NCBI GenBank assembly: GCA_016296945.1
Contig: JAEDHQ010000018.1
Span: 1 to 27,065 of the forward strand
Direction: 5' to 3'
DNA: 27,065 nucleotides
Source: Bacilli bacterium
GTDB taxonomy: Bacteria; Bacillota_I; Bacilli_A; ML615J-28; CAG-698
In this document: positions 14,200 through 24,200 of the stretch, piece after piece
Layout of the letters: each line of letters begins with the position of its first letter
Position numbering within the stretch: the stretch's first letter is position 1
Translations under genes and position numbers: made by a program
Notes under the pieces: model-generated
Told to the model about the DNA's origin: nothing
The model's database searches: none
What the model saw: only the letters and a program-made list of their open reading frames with translations

Positions 14200-15058
14200 A
14201 TTTTAATAAAAACTCCATACTATGTATAAAATACTTTGACCAAAAAGCTTCATTATGATCTTCACTACTATCAATAACCATATCTAATTGTTTTTCATCA
14301 AAATCAAGTTTCAATAGTTCTAAATATGCTAAAGTAGTATGCTTCATTAATAATTTTTCTAAACCCCTTCCACCATTTAGAAAAGCTATTTTGATATTTG
14401 ATCCGTATCTTTTGACCAATTGTCTTAAAAACTTTATAAATACATTTTGTTTAGATAAAACAAAAGCTGGTGAATAACAAAGAATTTTAGAAACAAAATT
14501 TTGACAATAAAAACCTGAATAAAAACTAATTAATCCTCCCATTGAAGAACCACCAAAAAGAGTATGGTCACGATCAGGAAGAGTTCTGAATGTTTGATCA
14601 ATAATAGTTTTTATTTCTTTAAAGATATAATCTAAATATTTTGAACCACAATGCGGATATTTTTTTTCATTTTCTAATAAATATAATTCACCACTACAGA
14701 ATAAATCCTCAGGAATCATCTCTGCACATCGTGCAGAGACACATTTTGGACAATCAAACCCAACATAGATCAATCCTTCATAACCATTTTTCATCATTTC
14801 ATGATTATGTTCATCAATATTCCATTCTCCAAATGCACTTAAGTACTTATCCACAAGGTTTTGGCCATCACTCATGTACATTACACCATAACGTTTATCT
14901 TTGTTTATAAAATAATCATCTGGTAAGAATACTCTTACCATACGATTTTTTTCGATTGGAAGGTAAGTTTCAAATAGACATTGATAAAGATAACCATACT
15001 TTATATTGTTTGGTTCTTTATTGTAAAGTTCAAATAATCCTATTTTTTCTTCAATCAT
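14192..15058 (-). CDS. Enterochelin-esterase-like alpha/beta hydrolase
   Basis: A 288-residue serine hydrolase of the putative-esterase family (the Fes/IroE and S-formylglutathione-hydrolase group). The start of the fold reads VRVFLPDDYF then YGVMYMSDGQNLVD, typical of the family, and the nucleophile elbow is GGSSMGG (residues 169-175, Ser172). The catalytic His is probably in SSEDHNEAFWSKYF near the end, also a family hallmark. No signal peptide, so it is cytosolic. It lies 10 bp after the GH13 gene and overlaps the kinase-like gene, which suggests it removes acyl groups from a sugar or glucan handled by that operon (inference). ATG 15058 has a weak AAAGAG site. Confidence 0.85.
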   Translation of the reverse strand: MIEEKIGLFELYNKEPNNIKYGYLYQCLFETYLPIEKNRMVRVFLPDDYFINKDKRYGVMYMSDGQNLVDKYLSAFGEWNIDEHNHEMMKNGYEGLIYVGFDCPKCVSARCAEMIPEDLFCSGELYLLENEKKYPHCGSKYLDYIFKEIKTIIDQTFRTLPDRDHTLFGGSSMGGLISFYSGFYCQNFVSKILCYSPAFVLSKQNVFIKFLRQLVKRYGSNIKIAFLNGGRGLEKLLMKHTTLAYLELLKLDFDEKQLDMVIDSSEDHNEAFWSKYFIHSMEFLLKYD

Positions 15059-15068
15059 AAATTACTCT

Positions 15069-16589
15069 TTATTCTTTAGTTTTTGTAATAATAGCACTCA
15101 TACTAGGTAATACATCAACACTATTTACATGGTAGTTTAATACTACTTTCTCTTTTTCATCTAACTTGATTTTAACATTATTAGAAGAAGCGTTAAGATA
15201 AATATCAATTCTTTCGTTTTCTTTAATTCTTGCATAATGTAGTAAATCATTGTCTTCAATCAAAATTGTTTCAGAATCATTATCTAATGATACTTCTTCT
15301 TTTCTTAAATGTAATAATTTTTTTACTAGATTTAATAAACTATGTGAATCATTTATAGATTTACATACATTAATATCTTGAAAGTCACTATTAATTGGAA
15401 TATATGTATTATTAGATGAAGAAAAACCAGATTGAGATGAATTGTCCCATTGCATTGGGGTTCTACTGCCAGTTCGATGATATCCACCTTCAACTGATCT
15501 TAATTCTTTATTATAAGTCATCCCAATTTCATCTCCATAGTACATAAATGGAATACCTGGCATTGTATACATGAAAATATAAAATAAGCTAATTTCTTCT
15601 TCATTTAACCAATCTTTAAGTCTAACAGTGTCATGATTCCCTGAGATAATTGAAACATATTTATTTCTTTCTTTAGCAAATTTAATAACATCTAAATAAA
15701 AATCAAAATATGGCTTTGCTTTTTTAGAGATACCTTTTTTAAAATATGGATCATCGCCACGACACATATAAATGTGTAGAGGTTTCCAAGGATCTTGTAA
15801 TAAAAAGTCACAATCAAAAGGCGAACGTAGCGAATCTTTTGGTGAAGACCATTCACTAACAAAGAAAGCATCTGGGTATTGTTCTTTAATAGGTTTTAAA
15901 ATTATATCCCAAGCTTTAATTGTTCCTGTAAATGATTCATCATCTCTTTTTACAATCCATCCAGCCATATCAACTCGGAATCCATCGCATCCTTTTTCTA
16001 AATAAAAACGAATTATATCTCGCATTGCTTCCATTGTTTTTAATGTTGCAGGATCACCGACTTTATCTTCATAATCTTTCTTTACTGTTAAGAAACCATA
16101 GTTTAAAGCAGGCTGAATAGAAAAGAAATTGGTGGCGACGCTTCCATTTCGTTCATAAAATCCACGAATGCAAGGAAGATCTTCCGTACTATCCCAAATT
16201 GAATTAGTCCAAATATAACGATCACTAAACTCATTTTTATCATATTTGCAACTTTCTGTAAACCATTTGTGATCAATTGAAGTATGACCAGGAACTAAAT
16301 CTAAAATAACTTTAATACCCAACTGATGGGCTTGTGCAAATAACTCATATAAATCTTCATTAGTACCATATCTAGGTGCCACCTTATAAAAATCTCTTAC
16401 ATCATATCCTGCATCAAAAAAAGGAGAATCAAAGATTGGATTTAACCACAAGGCATTAAAACCCATTTCCTTAATATAATCAAGTTTTTCAATGATTCCT
16501 TGTAAGTCACCAACTCCATCTCCATTACTGTCCTTGAAAGTTTGAGGATAAATTTCATAAAAATTTGCTTTATTAAACCAATTATTCAT
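15069..16589 (-). CDS. GH13 alpha-glucosidase-like enzyme
   Basis: A 506-residue glycoside hydrolase family 13 protein, intracellular (no signal peptide), that should hydrolyse or transfer alpha-glucosyl units of malto-oligosaccharides, sucrose or isomaltose. Seen in order: FYEIYPQTFKDSNGDGVGDL (residues 10-29, Ca-loop type of the oligo-1,6-glucosidase/trehalose-synthase group), region I DLVPGH (97-102, with Gly in place of the usual Asn before His), region II GFRVDMA with nucleophile D207, region III VSEWSSP with acid/base E246, and region IV SGNHD with D320. A short beta C-terminal domain ends the protein. The exact specificity cannot be read. It leads an operon with an esterase and a kinase-like protein; AAAGGA precedes ATG 16589. 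Confidence 0.9.
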   Translation of the reverse strand: MNNWFNKANFYEIYPQTFKDSNGDGVGDLQGIIEKLDYIKEMGFNALWLNPIFDSPFFDAGYDVRDFYKVAPRYGTNEDLYELFAQAHQLGIKVILDLVPGHTSIDHKWFTESCKYDKNEFSDRYIWTNSIWDSTEDLPCIRGFYERNGSVATNFFSIQPALNYGFLTVKKDYEDKVGDPATLKTMEAMRDIIRFYLEKGCDGFRVDMAGWIVKRDDESFTGTIKAWDIILKPIKEQYPDAFFVSEWSSPKDSLRSPFDCDFLLQDPWKPLHIYMCRGDDPYFKKGISKKAKPYFDFYLDVIKFAKERNKYVSIISGNHDTVRLKDWLNEEEISLFYIFMYTMPGIPFMYYGDEIGMTYNKELRSVEGGYHRTGSRTPMQWDNSSQSGFSSSNNTYIPINSDFQDINVCKSINDSHSLLNLVKKLLHLRKEEVSLDNDSETILIEDNDLLHYARIKENERIDIYLNASSNNVKIKLDEKEKVVLNYHVNSVDVLPSMSAIITKTKE

Positions 16590-16624
16590 ATAAATTATTC
16601 CTTTCTGAATTTTTCATCGCTATT

Positions 16625-16633
16625 ATTATACCA
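16625..16633 (-). promoter_or_regulatory. Extended -10 promoter of the glucosidase operon
   Basis: Minus-strand TGGTATAAT (TATAAT at 16625-16630, TG at 16632-16633), with no clear -35. It lies just after the terminator of the CotH-like gene and 36 bp before ATG 16589, so the three-gene operon is a separate unit. Confidence 0.65.
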
Positions 16634-16649
16634 CACATAAAAATTTTTA

Positions 16650-16701
16650 GAAATAAAAACCGATTAGTTTATTCAAAATAAAAATTTGAATATCTAATCG
16701 G
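16650..16701 (-). terminator. Terminator after the CotH-like gene
   Basis: CCGATTAG (16660-16667) and CTAATCGG (16694-16701) form an 8-bp stem, extended inside by ATTCAAA/TTTGAAT, followed on the minus strand by GTTTTTATTT. Confidence 0.85.
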
Positions 16702-16717
16702 AATAATCATTAAACTC

Positions 16718-18412
16718 TTAACTTGGTTTTTTTCGATTAAATGTATCTACTTTTAATCTTAAATATACTTCAATACTTAAGTTCCAATCGCCATTAGGCT
16801 GTTCATTTTCAATCAAATTAAATAAAACGTCTTGATTAGTAAACAAATTTCCTAACACCAAATCATCAGCATAATGTTCTTTTGCGGCAGCAAAATAATA
16901 CTTAAATGTTGCTATATCCATCCATTTTTTAGAAATTACCTCTTCTATTTTTTTGATGTAATCTTTTTTAATTTGATCATTTCCTAAATTAACGCCGTCA
17001 CCACTGTTAATTATTGTTTTATAGAATAGTGGATTATAAGTTCTTGAATATCCTGTTTGTGGGGAAAATGGACCATTATCTGTGCAGAAATCACCAGTTG
17101 GATTTCCACCAGCACCACCGGTAGAACCAAATGCACGATCATGATCTGTAGGGATAAATATAATCTTATTTACTCCATCAGCTGATGGAACAAAATACAC
17201 ATAAGTATTATTATGATTACCTCTTAAATCATCAGGATCTCCTATTAAATAAGATATTGCCATATAAGTAATATAATAATCATAATAACTATATTCTTGC
17301 ATAACATCATAAACATTATTTGAGTTAGCATTGATTAACTGTTTAATGAATTCTTTAATATCTGAATGATTTGAAGTTTTCTTATTTGTCTTTAAATCAT
17401 ATGGATATTTATCGGCTCTAAATGATCCATCACCATTAGCATATTGTGTTTCAACACCAAACAAATAATCATCATACTTTTCAAATGAAGCTCCTTCATT
17501 ACTCCAACCTAATTTATATAAATCCCCAGTCGTATAATCTTTCAATAAATTTCGTTTTAAAAAATTATTGTCAATGGTTTCTACCATTAAATAAATTCCA
17601 GCATTTTGGATATTTCCGTCAATATTCATTGAAACATTAGCAAGATTTGTTCTTGGCGCAAGTAATCCCATCGCTCGATATATCTCATAAGCATATCCTT
17701 CTTTTAAATATGTTGCATCTTTATTGCGATTAAATCTGATATCTATCTTTTCTAAACCAAATAAAGATCTTTCTTCAAGATAAGCTAATTCTTCATCATT
17801 TAAATCATAGCTATCAATTCGATATTTATCATCAAATGTTTCTGAAAAAGATATTTTATAATGTCTTAACTCTAAAGATCCATCACCATTAACAATAACT
17901 CCACGAGATGTATTACCTTTTTGTCTAATACCCACGTTTTCAAAATGAATAATAATATCTTTATAAGCAATATCTACAGAACATCGTCGATACGATTCCT
18001 CATTTTTAATATTATGATAATCAGACATTATTTGTAGTTCTTCTTTTGAAATGTTAATATTTAACTTTACTTCATTATTATAATCAAATAAATCTAGCAA
18101 ACCTCGTTGATAAGATGTTTGGAAAATTCCATTTTCATCTCCCATTATTTTTAAAGAAAGTTGATTATATTTATTTTCTAATTCAGAAGAACTAATATCA
18201 CTTAATGTCGCAATATAATCACCAAATCCTAATTCATACTTTACGACACCATTTGAAGAGTCAGGGATTACAGGTTCTACTTTATTTACATTATTAGGTG
18301 GAGTTACAAGATCATCTGTTGATGGATCATTTGGAACTTGTCCAAGTAAATCACATCCAAATGACAATATAAGAATAAAAGACAATAAAATGCTTAAAGT
18401 ATATTTTTTCAT
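16718..18412 (-). CDS. CotH-family kinase-like lipoprotein
   Basis: A 564-residue exported lipoprotein: a signal peptide (MKKYTLSILLSFILILS) and lipobox SFGC with Cys at residue 20, then a low-complexity Pro/Asp/Asn linker. The rest matches the CotH kinase-like fold: LFGLEKIDIRFNRNKDATYL, YEIYRAMGLLAPRTNLANVS and GIYLMVETID (N-lobe and hinge) near residues 220-300; then a catalytic-loop equivalent RGNHNNTYVYF and the metal-binding IPTDHDRAFGS near residues 400-435. CotH proteins phosphorylate protein serines on spore coats in Bacillus; membrane-anchored homologues of unknown target occur in many anaerobes. It would act outside the membrane. Single-gene unit with own promoter and terminator; GAGGTG precedes ATG 18412. 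Confidence 0.87.
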   Translation of the reverse strand: MKKYTLSILLSFILILSFGCDLLGQVPNDPSTDDLVTPPNNVNKVEPVIPDSSNGVVKYELGFGDYIATLSDISSSELENKYNQLSLKIMGDENGIFQTSYQRGLLDLFDYNNEVKLNINISKEELQIMSDYHNIKNEESYRRCSVDIAYKDIIIHFENVGIRQKGNTSRGVIVNGDGSLELRHYKISFSETFDDKYRIDSYDLNDEELAYLEERSLFGLEKIDIRFNRNKDATYLKEGYAYEIYRAMGLLAPRTNLANVSMNIDGNIQNAGIYLMVETIDNNFLKRNLLKDYTTGDLYKLGWSNEGASFEKYDDYLFGVETQYANGDGSFRADKYPYDLKTNKKTSNHSDIKEFIKQLINANSNNVYDVMQEYSYYDYYITYMAISYLIGDPDDLRGNHNNTYVYFVPSADGVNKIIFIPTDHDRAFGSTGGAGGNPTGDFCTDNGPFSPQTGYSRTYNPLFYKTIINSGDGVNLGNDQIKKDYIKKIEEVISKKWMDIATFKYYFAAAKEHYADDLVLGNLFTNQDVLFNLIENEQPNGDWNLSIEVYLRLKVDTFNRKKPS

Positions 18413-18444
18413 TTTCTAGTCACCTCAAAATAATTACATAAAAT

Positions 18445-18473
18445 ATTATACAATTTATTAGAAAAAAAATCAA
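18445..18473 (-). promoter_or_regulatory. Promoter of the CotH-like gene
   Basis: Minus-strand -35 TTGATT (18468-18473), 17-bp spacer with a run of T, and a perfect -10 TATAAT (18445-18450), 32 bp before ATG 18412. Confidence 0.7.
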
Positions 18474-18529
18474 ATAGAAAAACATCAAAATTATTCAATA
18501 TTATTTAATGATAATTTCCTATTACAATA

Positions 18530-18823
18530 CTATCTTAACTGATATTTTCTTAAATCCACCTTAAAATTATTTACAATTATTTCTTCTTTTTCTAATAATT
18601 CTTTTTGCTTAGTTATTCCGCCAAAAGCATAATTATTAGATAAATTACCTTTACTATTAACTACTTTATAGCAAGGGTATTTATTAGGGTCTAGATTATT
18701 ATGCAAAATATTTCCGACAACTCTTGCTAAATTTTTATTACCTAAAAATTCTGCTATTTGTCCATATGTCACAACTTTCCCTTTAGGAATCGACTCTAAA
18801 AAATCAAAAACTTTTTCTTTCAT
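18530..18823 (-). CDS. MGMT/Atl-family DNA alkyltransferase-like protein
   Basis: A 97-residue protein that covers only the C-terminal DNA-binding domain of O6-alkylguanine alkyltransferases, as in the short Atl/YbaZ class. It has the helix-turn-helix part (GKVVTYGQIAEFLGN), the arginine-finger-like helix LARVVGNILHNN, and the active-site segment YPCYKVVNSKG. C51 is kept, while Atl proteins usually carry Trp there; the usual His of PCHRV is Tyr here. So it may be a true but weak alkyltransferase or a damage sensor that hands lesions to nucleotide excision repair. Its ATG overlaps the stop of the sensor-kinase remnant (ATGA) and has a poor ribosome-binding site, implying it was once translated by coupling to that gene. 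Confidence 0.82.
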   Translation of the reverse strand: MKEKVFDFLESIPKGKVVTYGQIAEFLGNKNLARVVGNILHNNLDPNKYPCYKVVNSKGNLSNNYAFGGITKQKELLEKEEIIVNNFKVDLRKYQLR

Positions 18824-19201
18824 TTCTTTTCAAATACAATTTTTATTGTAGTACCTTTCCCTAATGATGACAATGAAATACTTTCACCATATATTTTTAC
18901 AATATATTTAACAATAGAAAGACCTAAACCAGTGCCACCAGTATTTTTTAACGTGATTTATTTATGCGATAAAACCTCTCAAAATTAATTCAATAAAGTG
19001 TTCTTTTTTCCAAAAAATATTTGCAGAGCCTTCAACAATTATTTCATTTTTTTTACTTATTTTCAATAATTCTAGTTCGCTAATTACTTCTTCAGTTATA
19101 TCAAATAAATTTATTTTATTACTTAAAATTTCTTTTTCATTTTCTAATTTTGATATTTTCAGCATATCATCTAATAATAAAAGGAAACGATTAGTTTCTA
19201 A
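18820..19201 (-). pseudogene. Sensor histidine kinase remnant
   Basis: Two pieces in different frames. Piece one (19201 to 18962) reads ETNRFLLLLDDMLKISKLEN and on to ELILRGFIA: the end of the dimerisation domain and the first strand of the ATPase domain. Piece two (about 18955 to 18820) reads NTGGTGLGLSIVKYIVKIYG and ends GKGTTIKIVFEKK: the G2 box and C-terminus of the ATPase domain. Missing are the sensor region, the H-box with its His, and about 60 residues holding the N and G1 boxes. So the gene lost its 5' half and an internal segment and cannot work. No response regulator gene is left in the window. Confidence 0.85.
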
Positions 19202-19262
19202 CTAATTTAACTCCTTCAATTTTATGTAAATCTTTATTATAAGCATCCCACAATTCAACCAT
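19196..19262 (-). pseudogene. NUDIX hydrolase remnant (N-terminus only)
   Basis: ATG 19262 (AGGATT upstream) opens a frame MVELWDAYNKDLHKIEGVKLVRN before a stop at 19191. MVELWDAYNKD is the typical start of NUDIX hydrolases of the isopentenyl-isomerase-like group; the NUDIX box itself is gone. At codon 22 or so the sequence passes into the sensor-kinase remnant, marking a deletion junction near 19196-19204. It begins 18 bp after the recD stop. Confidence 0.65.
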
Positions 19263-19279
19263 ATTAAGTAATCCTACCA

Positions 19280-21253
19280 CTAATCAAATATTCTTGTATA
19301 TCGATATGAAATATTTTCAATTGCTTCATTCATTCTATCAATATTTGAAATAATATATGTAGGTCCTTTAGTTCTTGTTATACCAGTATATATAATTTGC
19401 CTATTCAATAGTGGATGACCACTCTTTTTTGGTAAAACCACTAAAATATTATTATATCCAGATCCTTGAGACTTATGAATTGTAATTGCATAAGCATAAA
19501 TAACTTTCTTCAAATCAAGCATTCGCAAAGGATATAATAAAAATTTCCCAACCTTTAAAATCTTATCTTCTATTTTTGTTGAATCATTTGGATAAAGTTT
19601 CGATGATTTTTCAATAAGGAAAAATAATGAATCATCTTTTTCAAATGATATAATTATTCCTGTATCACCATTATCTAAATCTAATGCTTTATTGTTTTCA
19701 GTAATCATTAAAGGGACTCCTGAATAAAAATTCTTTACTGGCGTGTTAATTTCTTTTATGACCTTATTTTTAATAATATTATTAATAGTATTTACTCCAA
19801 GACTTCCCTTATTCTCCGAACATAGAACTCTAGCTTCATCGATATTCTTGTATACTTTGTCTAGCTCGATTTCATCTAAGGATTTTATACTTGAACAAAT
19901 TTTTTCATTATTTGCATAAAACTTCTCTCCCCATTCTTCTATTATATTAACAAAAGATTTCTTTGATCCTTCCTTTTCTTGATAATAAAAGACTGGATAA
20001 GATTTTTGAAGTCGAGATTGTTTCTCTGCAAAAGTCTCATTTTCTTTCGCTTTTAATCTCTCAATAATTTTAAATTCATCAAAAGATTTAAAATCTACAT
20101 CATTAAGTTTATTTCCGGAATTTACAATCATTGATAACTTATAGACATCAGATCCTTCCACAAAACGATGTGATTTAGTCAATTCAATTATTCTTTCTTT
20201 TAAGCCATCATATTGCAATAAATCAGCTAAAACAGCTCCACATTCTACCGAAGGTAATTGATGTTTATCTCCTAAAATGAATACGCGAGCTCCACTAGGT
20301 ATAGCTTTTAATAAAGAATCAAAAAGACAAACATCAATCATACTTGATTCATCAATAATAAAGATTGAATTACTACTAAACTGACGTTTTTCATTATATT
20401 TAAAACCATTAACAGTATAATCTGTTTCTAATAATTTATGGATAGTATATTTATTTACTCTTGATAATTTTTCTATTTCATCAAGATACTTTATCTCACT
20501 TGGATGTGCCTTTTTAAAAGATGAGATTTCACCATCAATACTTTCTTTAATTCTTGAGGCAGCTTTACCACTTGGAGCAGTTAAATATACATTATAATCA
20601 CTATGTACTTTTAATAATCCTAATAACAAATAAAAAACTGCCGTTGTCTTACCAGTTCCGGGTCCTCCACATAAAATTAGATTTTGATTAATTCCTTTAT
20701 CAATAAACTCTTTTTGTTCGATTGATGCTGTTTTCCAAATATCTTTCACATTAAATGAAAAATCATTATTATCTTGATAATCTATAAACAATCTTTTAAT
20801 AGATTTTTTAATACCTTCTTTGGCAACAAAATATTTTTTTGCAAATAAGAAATCCTTATCGATAATAAATAAACTATCATTATTTATTTTACTATTACCA
20901 ACAACATTATTTAGTGATGATAATTGGTCAGCACTTGCTATTGCATTTTTACCACAAATACGTAGTTCTTCAATTGTCTTTTCAATATTTGATCTTTCAT
21001 CATTATCTTCAACACCAGATAATAATAAAATTACATTATCATCACACATCTTATTCCATTCTTTATTAAGTAAATCTTTATCTAAAGGCATACAAGATGA
21101 GCCACTACTTATAAATGCAAAATAAAGCGAAAAGATTTTTAAGAGTTCTTCATTGTCAACTAATGGCTTTAAAATCACATTAGATAAATGTTCCCAAATT
21201 GGTTCGACAAATTTATAAGCAACTAAATTATTTAAAAATTGGTTATTCTTCAT
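19280..21253 (-). CDS. recD: Exodeoxyribonuclease V alpha subunit, 5'-3' helicase RecD
   Basis: A 657-residue superfamily 1B helicase, the fast 5'-3' motor of RecBCD. The first ~170 residues are the RecD N-terminal domain that contacts RecC. Walker A is GGPGTGKT (196-203), motif II IIDESSMID, motif III ILGDKHQLPSVECGAVLADL, and near the C-terminus IHKSQGSGYNNILVVLP and RQIIYTGITRTKG (motifs V and VI). It is slightly longer than the 608-residue E. coli protein. RecD2 is less likely because the gene directly follows recB with an 11-bp overlap. ATG 21253 has an excellent AAAGGAGGT site. Confidence 0.94.
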   Translation of the reverse strand: MKNNQFLNNLVAYKFVEPIWEHLSNVILKPLVDNEELLKIFSLYFAFISSGSSCMPLDKDLLNKEWNKMCDDNVILLLSGVEDNDERSNIEKTIEELRICGKNAIASADQLSSLNNVVGNSKINNDSLFIIDKDFLFAKKYFVAKEGIKKSIKRLFIDYQDNNDFSFNVKDIWKTASIEQKEFIDKGINQNLILCGGPGTGKTTAVFYLLLGLLKVHSDYNVYLTAPSGKAASRIKESIDGEISSFKKAHPSEIKYLDEIEKLSRVNKYTIHKLLETDYTVNGFKYNEKRQFSSNSIFIIDESSMIDVCLFDSLLKAIPSGARVFILGDKHQLPSVECGAVLADLLQYDGLKERIIELTKSHRFVEGSDVYKLSMIVNSGNKLNDVDFKSFDEFKIIERLKAKENETFAEKQSRLQKSYPVFYYQEKEGSKKSFVNIIEEWGEKFYANNEKICSSIKSLDEIELDKVYKNIDEARVLCSENKGSLGVNTINNIIKNKVIKEINTPVKNFYSGVPLMITENNKALDLDNGDTGIIISFEKDDSLFFLIEKSSKLYPNDSTKIEDKILKVGKFLLYPLRMLDLKKVIYAYAITIHKSQGSGYNNILVVLPKKSGHPLLNRQIIYTGITRTKGPTYIISNIDRMNEAIENISYRYTRIFD

Positions 21254-24200
21254 TTGAATTACCTCCTTTTAATTTTAATCCCCCTCTTTTTACAACTTCT
21301 ATAATTTGGTTATACTCTTTTTCTAAATCTTCATAAGAATCCCATGTTTGCGCATATATTCCGTTTGCTGTATCTTTGATACATCCTCTAATAAATACAT
21401 AATAGATTCCACCAAAATGATTATTAAATACTTCTTGCTTTGATGAACCCATATTACAACTATATAGCCAATTAATTAGAGTATATGAATATAAAACCCT
21501 TTGAATTGAATAATGTCCATCAACACGTTTCTTAATATCTTCAAGTTTATTATAACTTAATAAATCATTATCATTAATCGTATCAGATTTCCAGTCTAAA
21601 ATGCAATAATAATCACCACGTCTAAACAATAAATCAATGAAACCATTACAATAATTTGATAAATCAAATTCTTCAACTCCAAAATTAAATTCCGCTTCCG
21701 CTTTTCGATCAGAACTATCAATTTCTTTTAATTTAAAATAATTGATCGTATCAATTTCATTACCTTTAATAATTGGAAGTTTAGCATTTAAAACATTATT
21801 AACTATATCATTTACGTATTCTAAAAACACTGGATTATCATTTATATTATTGGCTTTAAATCTATCACTAATAACATATGATAGGTTATTATCGCAATTT
21901 TCAATCGCAGTGAATTCAAAATTTTCAAAAATTTCATGAAAAGTTGTGCCTATTACAGCCCCCTTTGGAAAACGATCAGGAATAGTTTTTGGCTCATGAT
22001 CGGAATAATCTAGATTGACAGGAATTGATGATAAATCAAATCCACTTAATAATTCCTCTAAAGGATTACCTTCTTTATTGGCAAGTAATTTGTCATCTAA
22101 TACTTCTTTATCTTCCTTAATTTTTGACATTGAAGCATAAGAATGTTTAAATAAGCAATGCTTATTCATATTATTAGAAATACTTTTAAGAAGATTTATT
22201 TGTCTTGTTTTATCTTCTTCACTTTCCTCATCACTAGTACTATTACTCTTAATTATTGCGTTAACTTTATCTTTTATTTCTAAAATATCAAAAGAACTTT
22301 TATCATAAATTACTTCTTTATAAAAATCCATATTTTCATCAGTATCAATAAGCTCTTTTGTAGTTTGAATAACTGAAATATCTTTATTCTCTTTATAATA
22401 AGGTAAAACAACTTGATATTTGGCTCTCGTATAAGCAACATAAAATAAGCGATCAACTTCTTCTTTGGCTTCATTGCTATATTTTTTATCATCCATTGTT
22501 AGATAAGCTCTTGTAATTTCACTACCATCTTCCATTATTTCATTTTTATGATAAATACCAACAGTTGATCCTTTTTTATATTTTTTTGCTTCACCGCCAA
22601 CAATGAATACTATTTTACGGTCAAGGCCTTTTGATGCGTGCATTGTCATTAACTCAACGCAATCAAAATCTGTGCCTTTTTCAACGATTGTTCCCCCTTC
22701 GATTTCATCATCACTTTCGCCACTATTCAATCTAATTAAATTATTCTTTAGCTCAGCTAATGAATTTCCAGCCAGTAAATAATTCAAGGAATAATCTCCT
22801 ATTTGTTTAAAAACATTTAAGGATTGAATATCTGTTAATGAAGTCATTCTTTTTTCAATTCCAGAGTCTTCATAAATCGAATTGATTAGTTCAGTATAAT
22901 TAAAATCATCCGATAAATTCTTCCATTTTAAAATTAAAGCCATTTCATTAGTTGAATCAGTTTCGTACACTGGACTTGAAATCTCTCGTAATGTTTTCCC
23001 AAAAAACTTTGTAAATAATGCTTTACGAAAAGCACTACGATTACTACCAGTAAAATCACGCTTTAAAATCGCATTTATTAATGCAATCCAATGCGCACAT
23101 TCCATTCCCACAAATAATTTATCATCTTTGTATTTCACAAATGGTATTCCGACTTGCTTTAATTCATATTCAATTGCATAAAATTCACTTCTTGATTTTC
23201 CTAAAATCATAAAGTCTTTAAAACTTACATTATGTGGTTTTCCTGATTTATCATATACTTGTAATCTTGTTTTCCCATCTTTATCTTTCATGCAATAATT
23301 TGTAATCATTTGCACAATCATTCTCGCATATTCATATGGAGTAACAGGACTAGTAATACCATCTTTCTTGTTCAAAACAATGCTAAGACCTTTAATACTA
23401 TTGCCATCAAATGTTGCATTTAACTTTTCAAAGCCAACACCAACTGGATTAGTATAATTTAAGGAATGAAAGTTTTTCATCGTAAATAATTTATTGTATG
23501 AATCAATCATTGCTTTTGATGAACGATAATTATCAACTAATTCTCTTAAAAAACCACCTTTAGCTTTAATAGCAGCTATTGCATTATCATATACTGTTAA
23601 ATCAGCACCCTGAAATGAATAAATAGATTGCTTTCGATCACCAACAACAATTAAAAAATTATCATCACTTTCCAAAAACACTTTTTTAAAAATATCCCAT
23701 TGGAGTTGATTAGTATCTTGAAATTCATCAATTAAAGCATATTTATATTTTTTTCTTAATTTTTCTTTCAATAATCCATTATCTGAAACAATTGATTCAC
23801 GAACTTCTCTAAGCATATCATTAAAAGTAAACCATTTATTCCGACGTTTTTCTTCTTGCCATTTTCGATATAATTCAATAGCAATATCTTTATAATAAAC
23901 AATATTTTCCTTATTATTATTTTTTATAGAAGAAAGAATATCAATTATCCCTTCCACCTTAAAATATTTATATGAAAATGTTCCGTTATTGATTATATTA
24001 TCAGAAAGAGACTTCCAAATAAGAACAATTTTATCTTCTTCATTTTTTTTATTTTTTTTATCAACTGCTTCTGCTAATGCTTTAAGAGATTGAATAGAAG
24101 GATTCACTTCTTTTTGTTTTTCTAAATATTCATTACTTACTTTATATAATCTATCAAAAGCTTCATGAACTTTTTTTGTATACTCTAAATCACTCTCATC

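Noticed and set aside
14641..14910. Open frame of about 89 codons on the plus strand, antisense to the esterase gene.
   Set aside because: No ribosome-binding site, His/Gln-rich composition caused by the coding strand opposite, and no recognisable motif. The same holds for the antisense frames at 1377-1622, 20820-21125 and 15772-16120.
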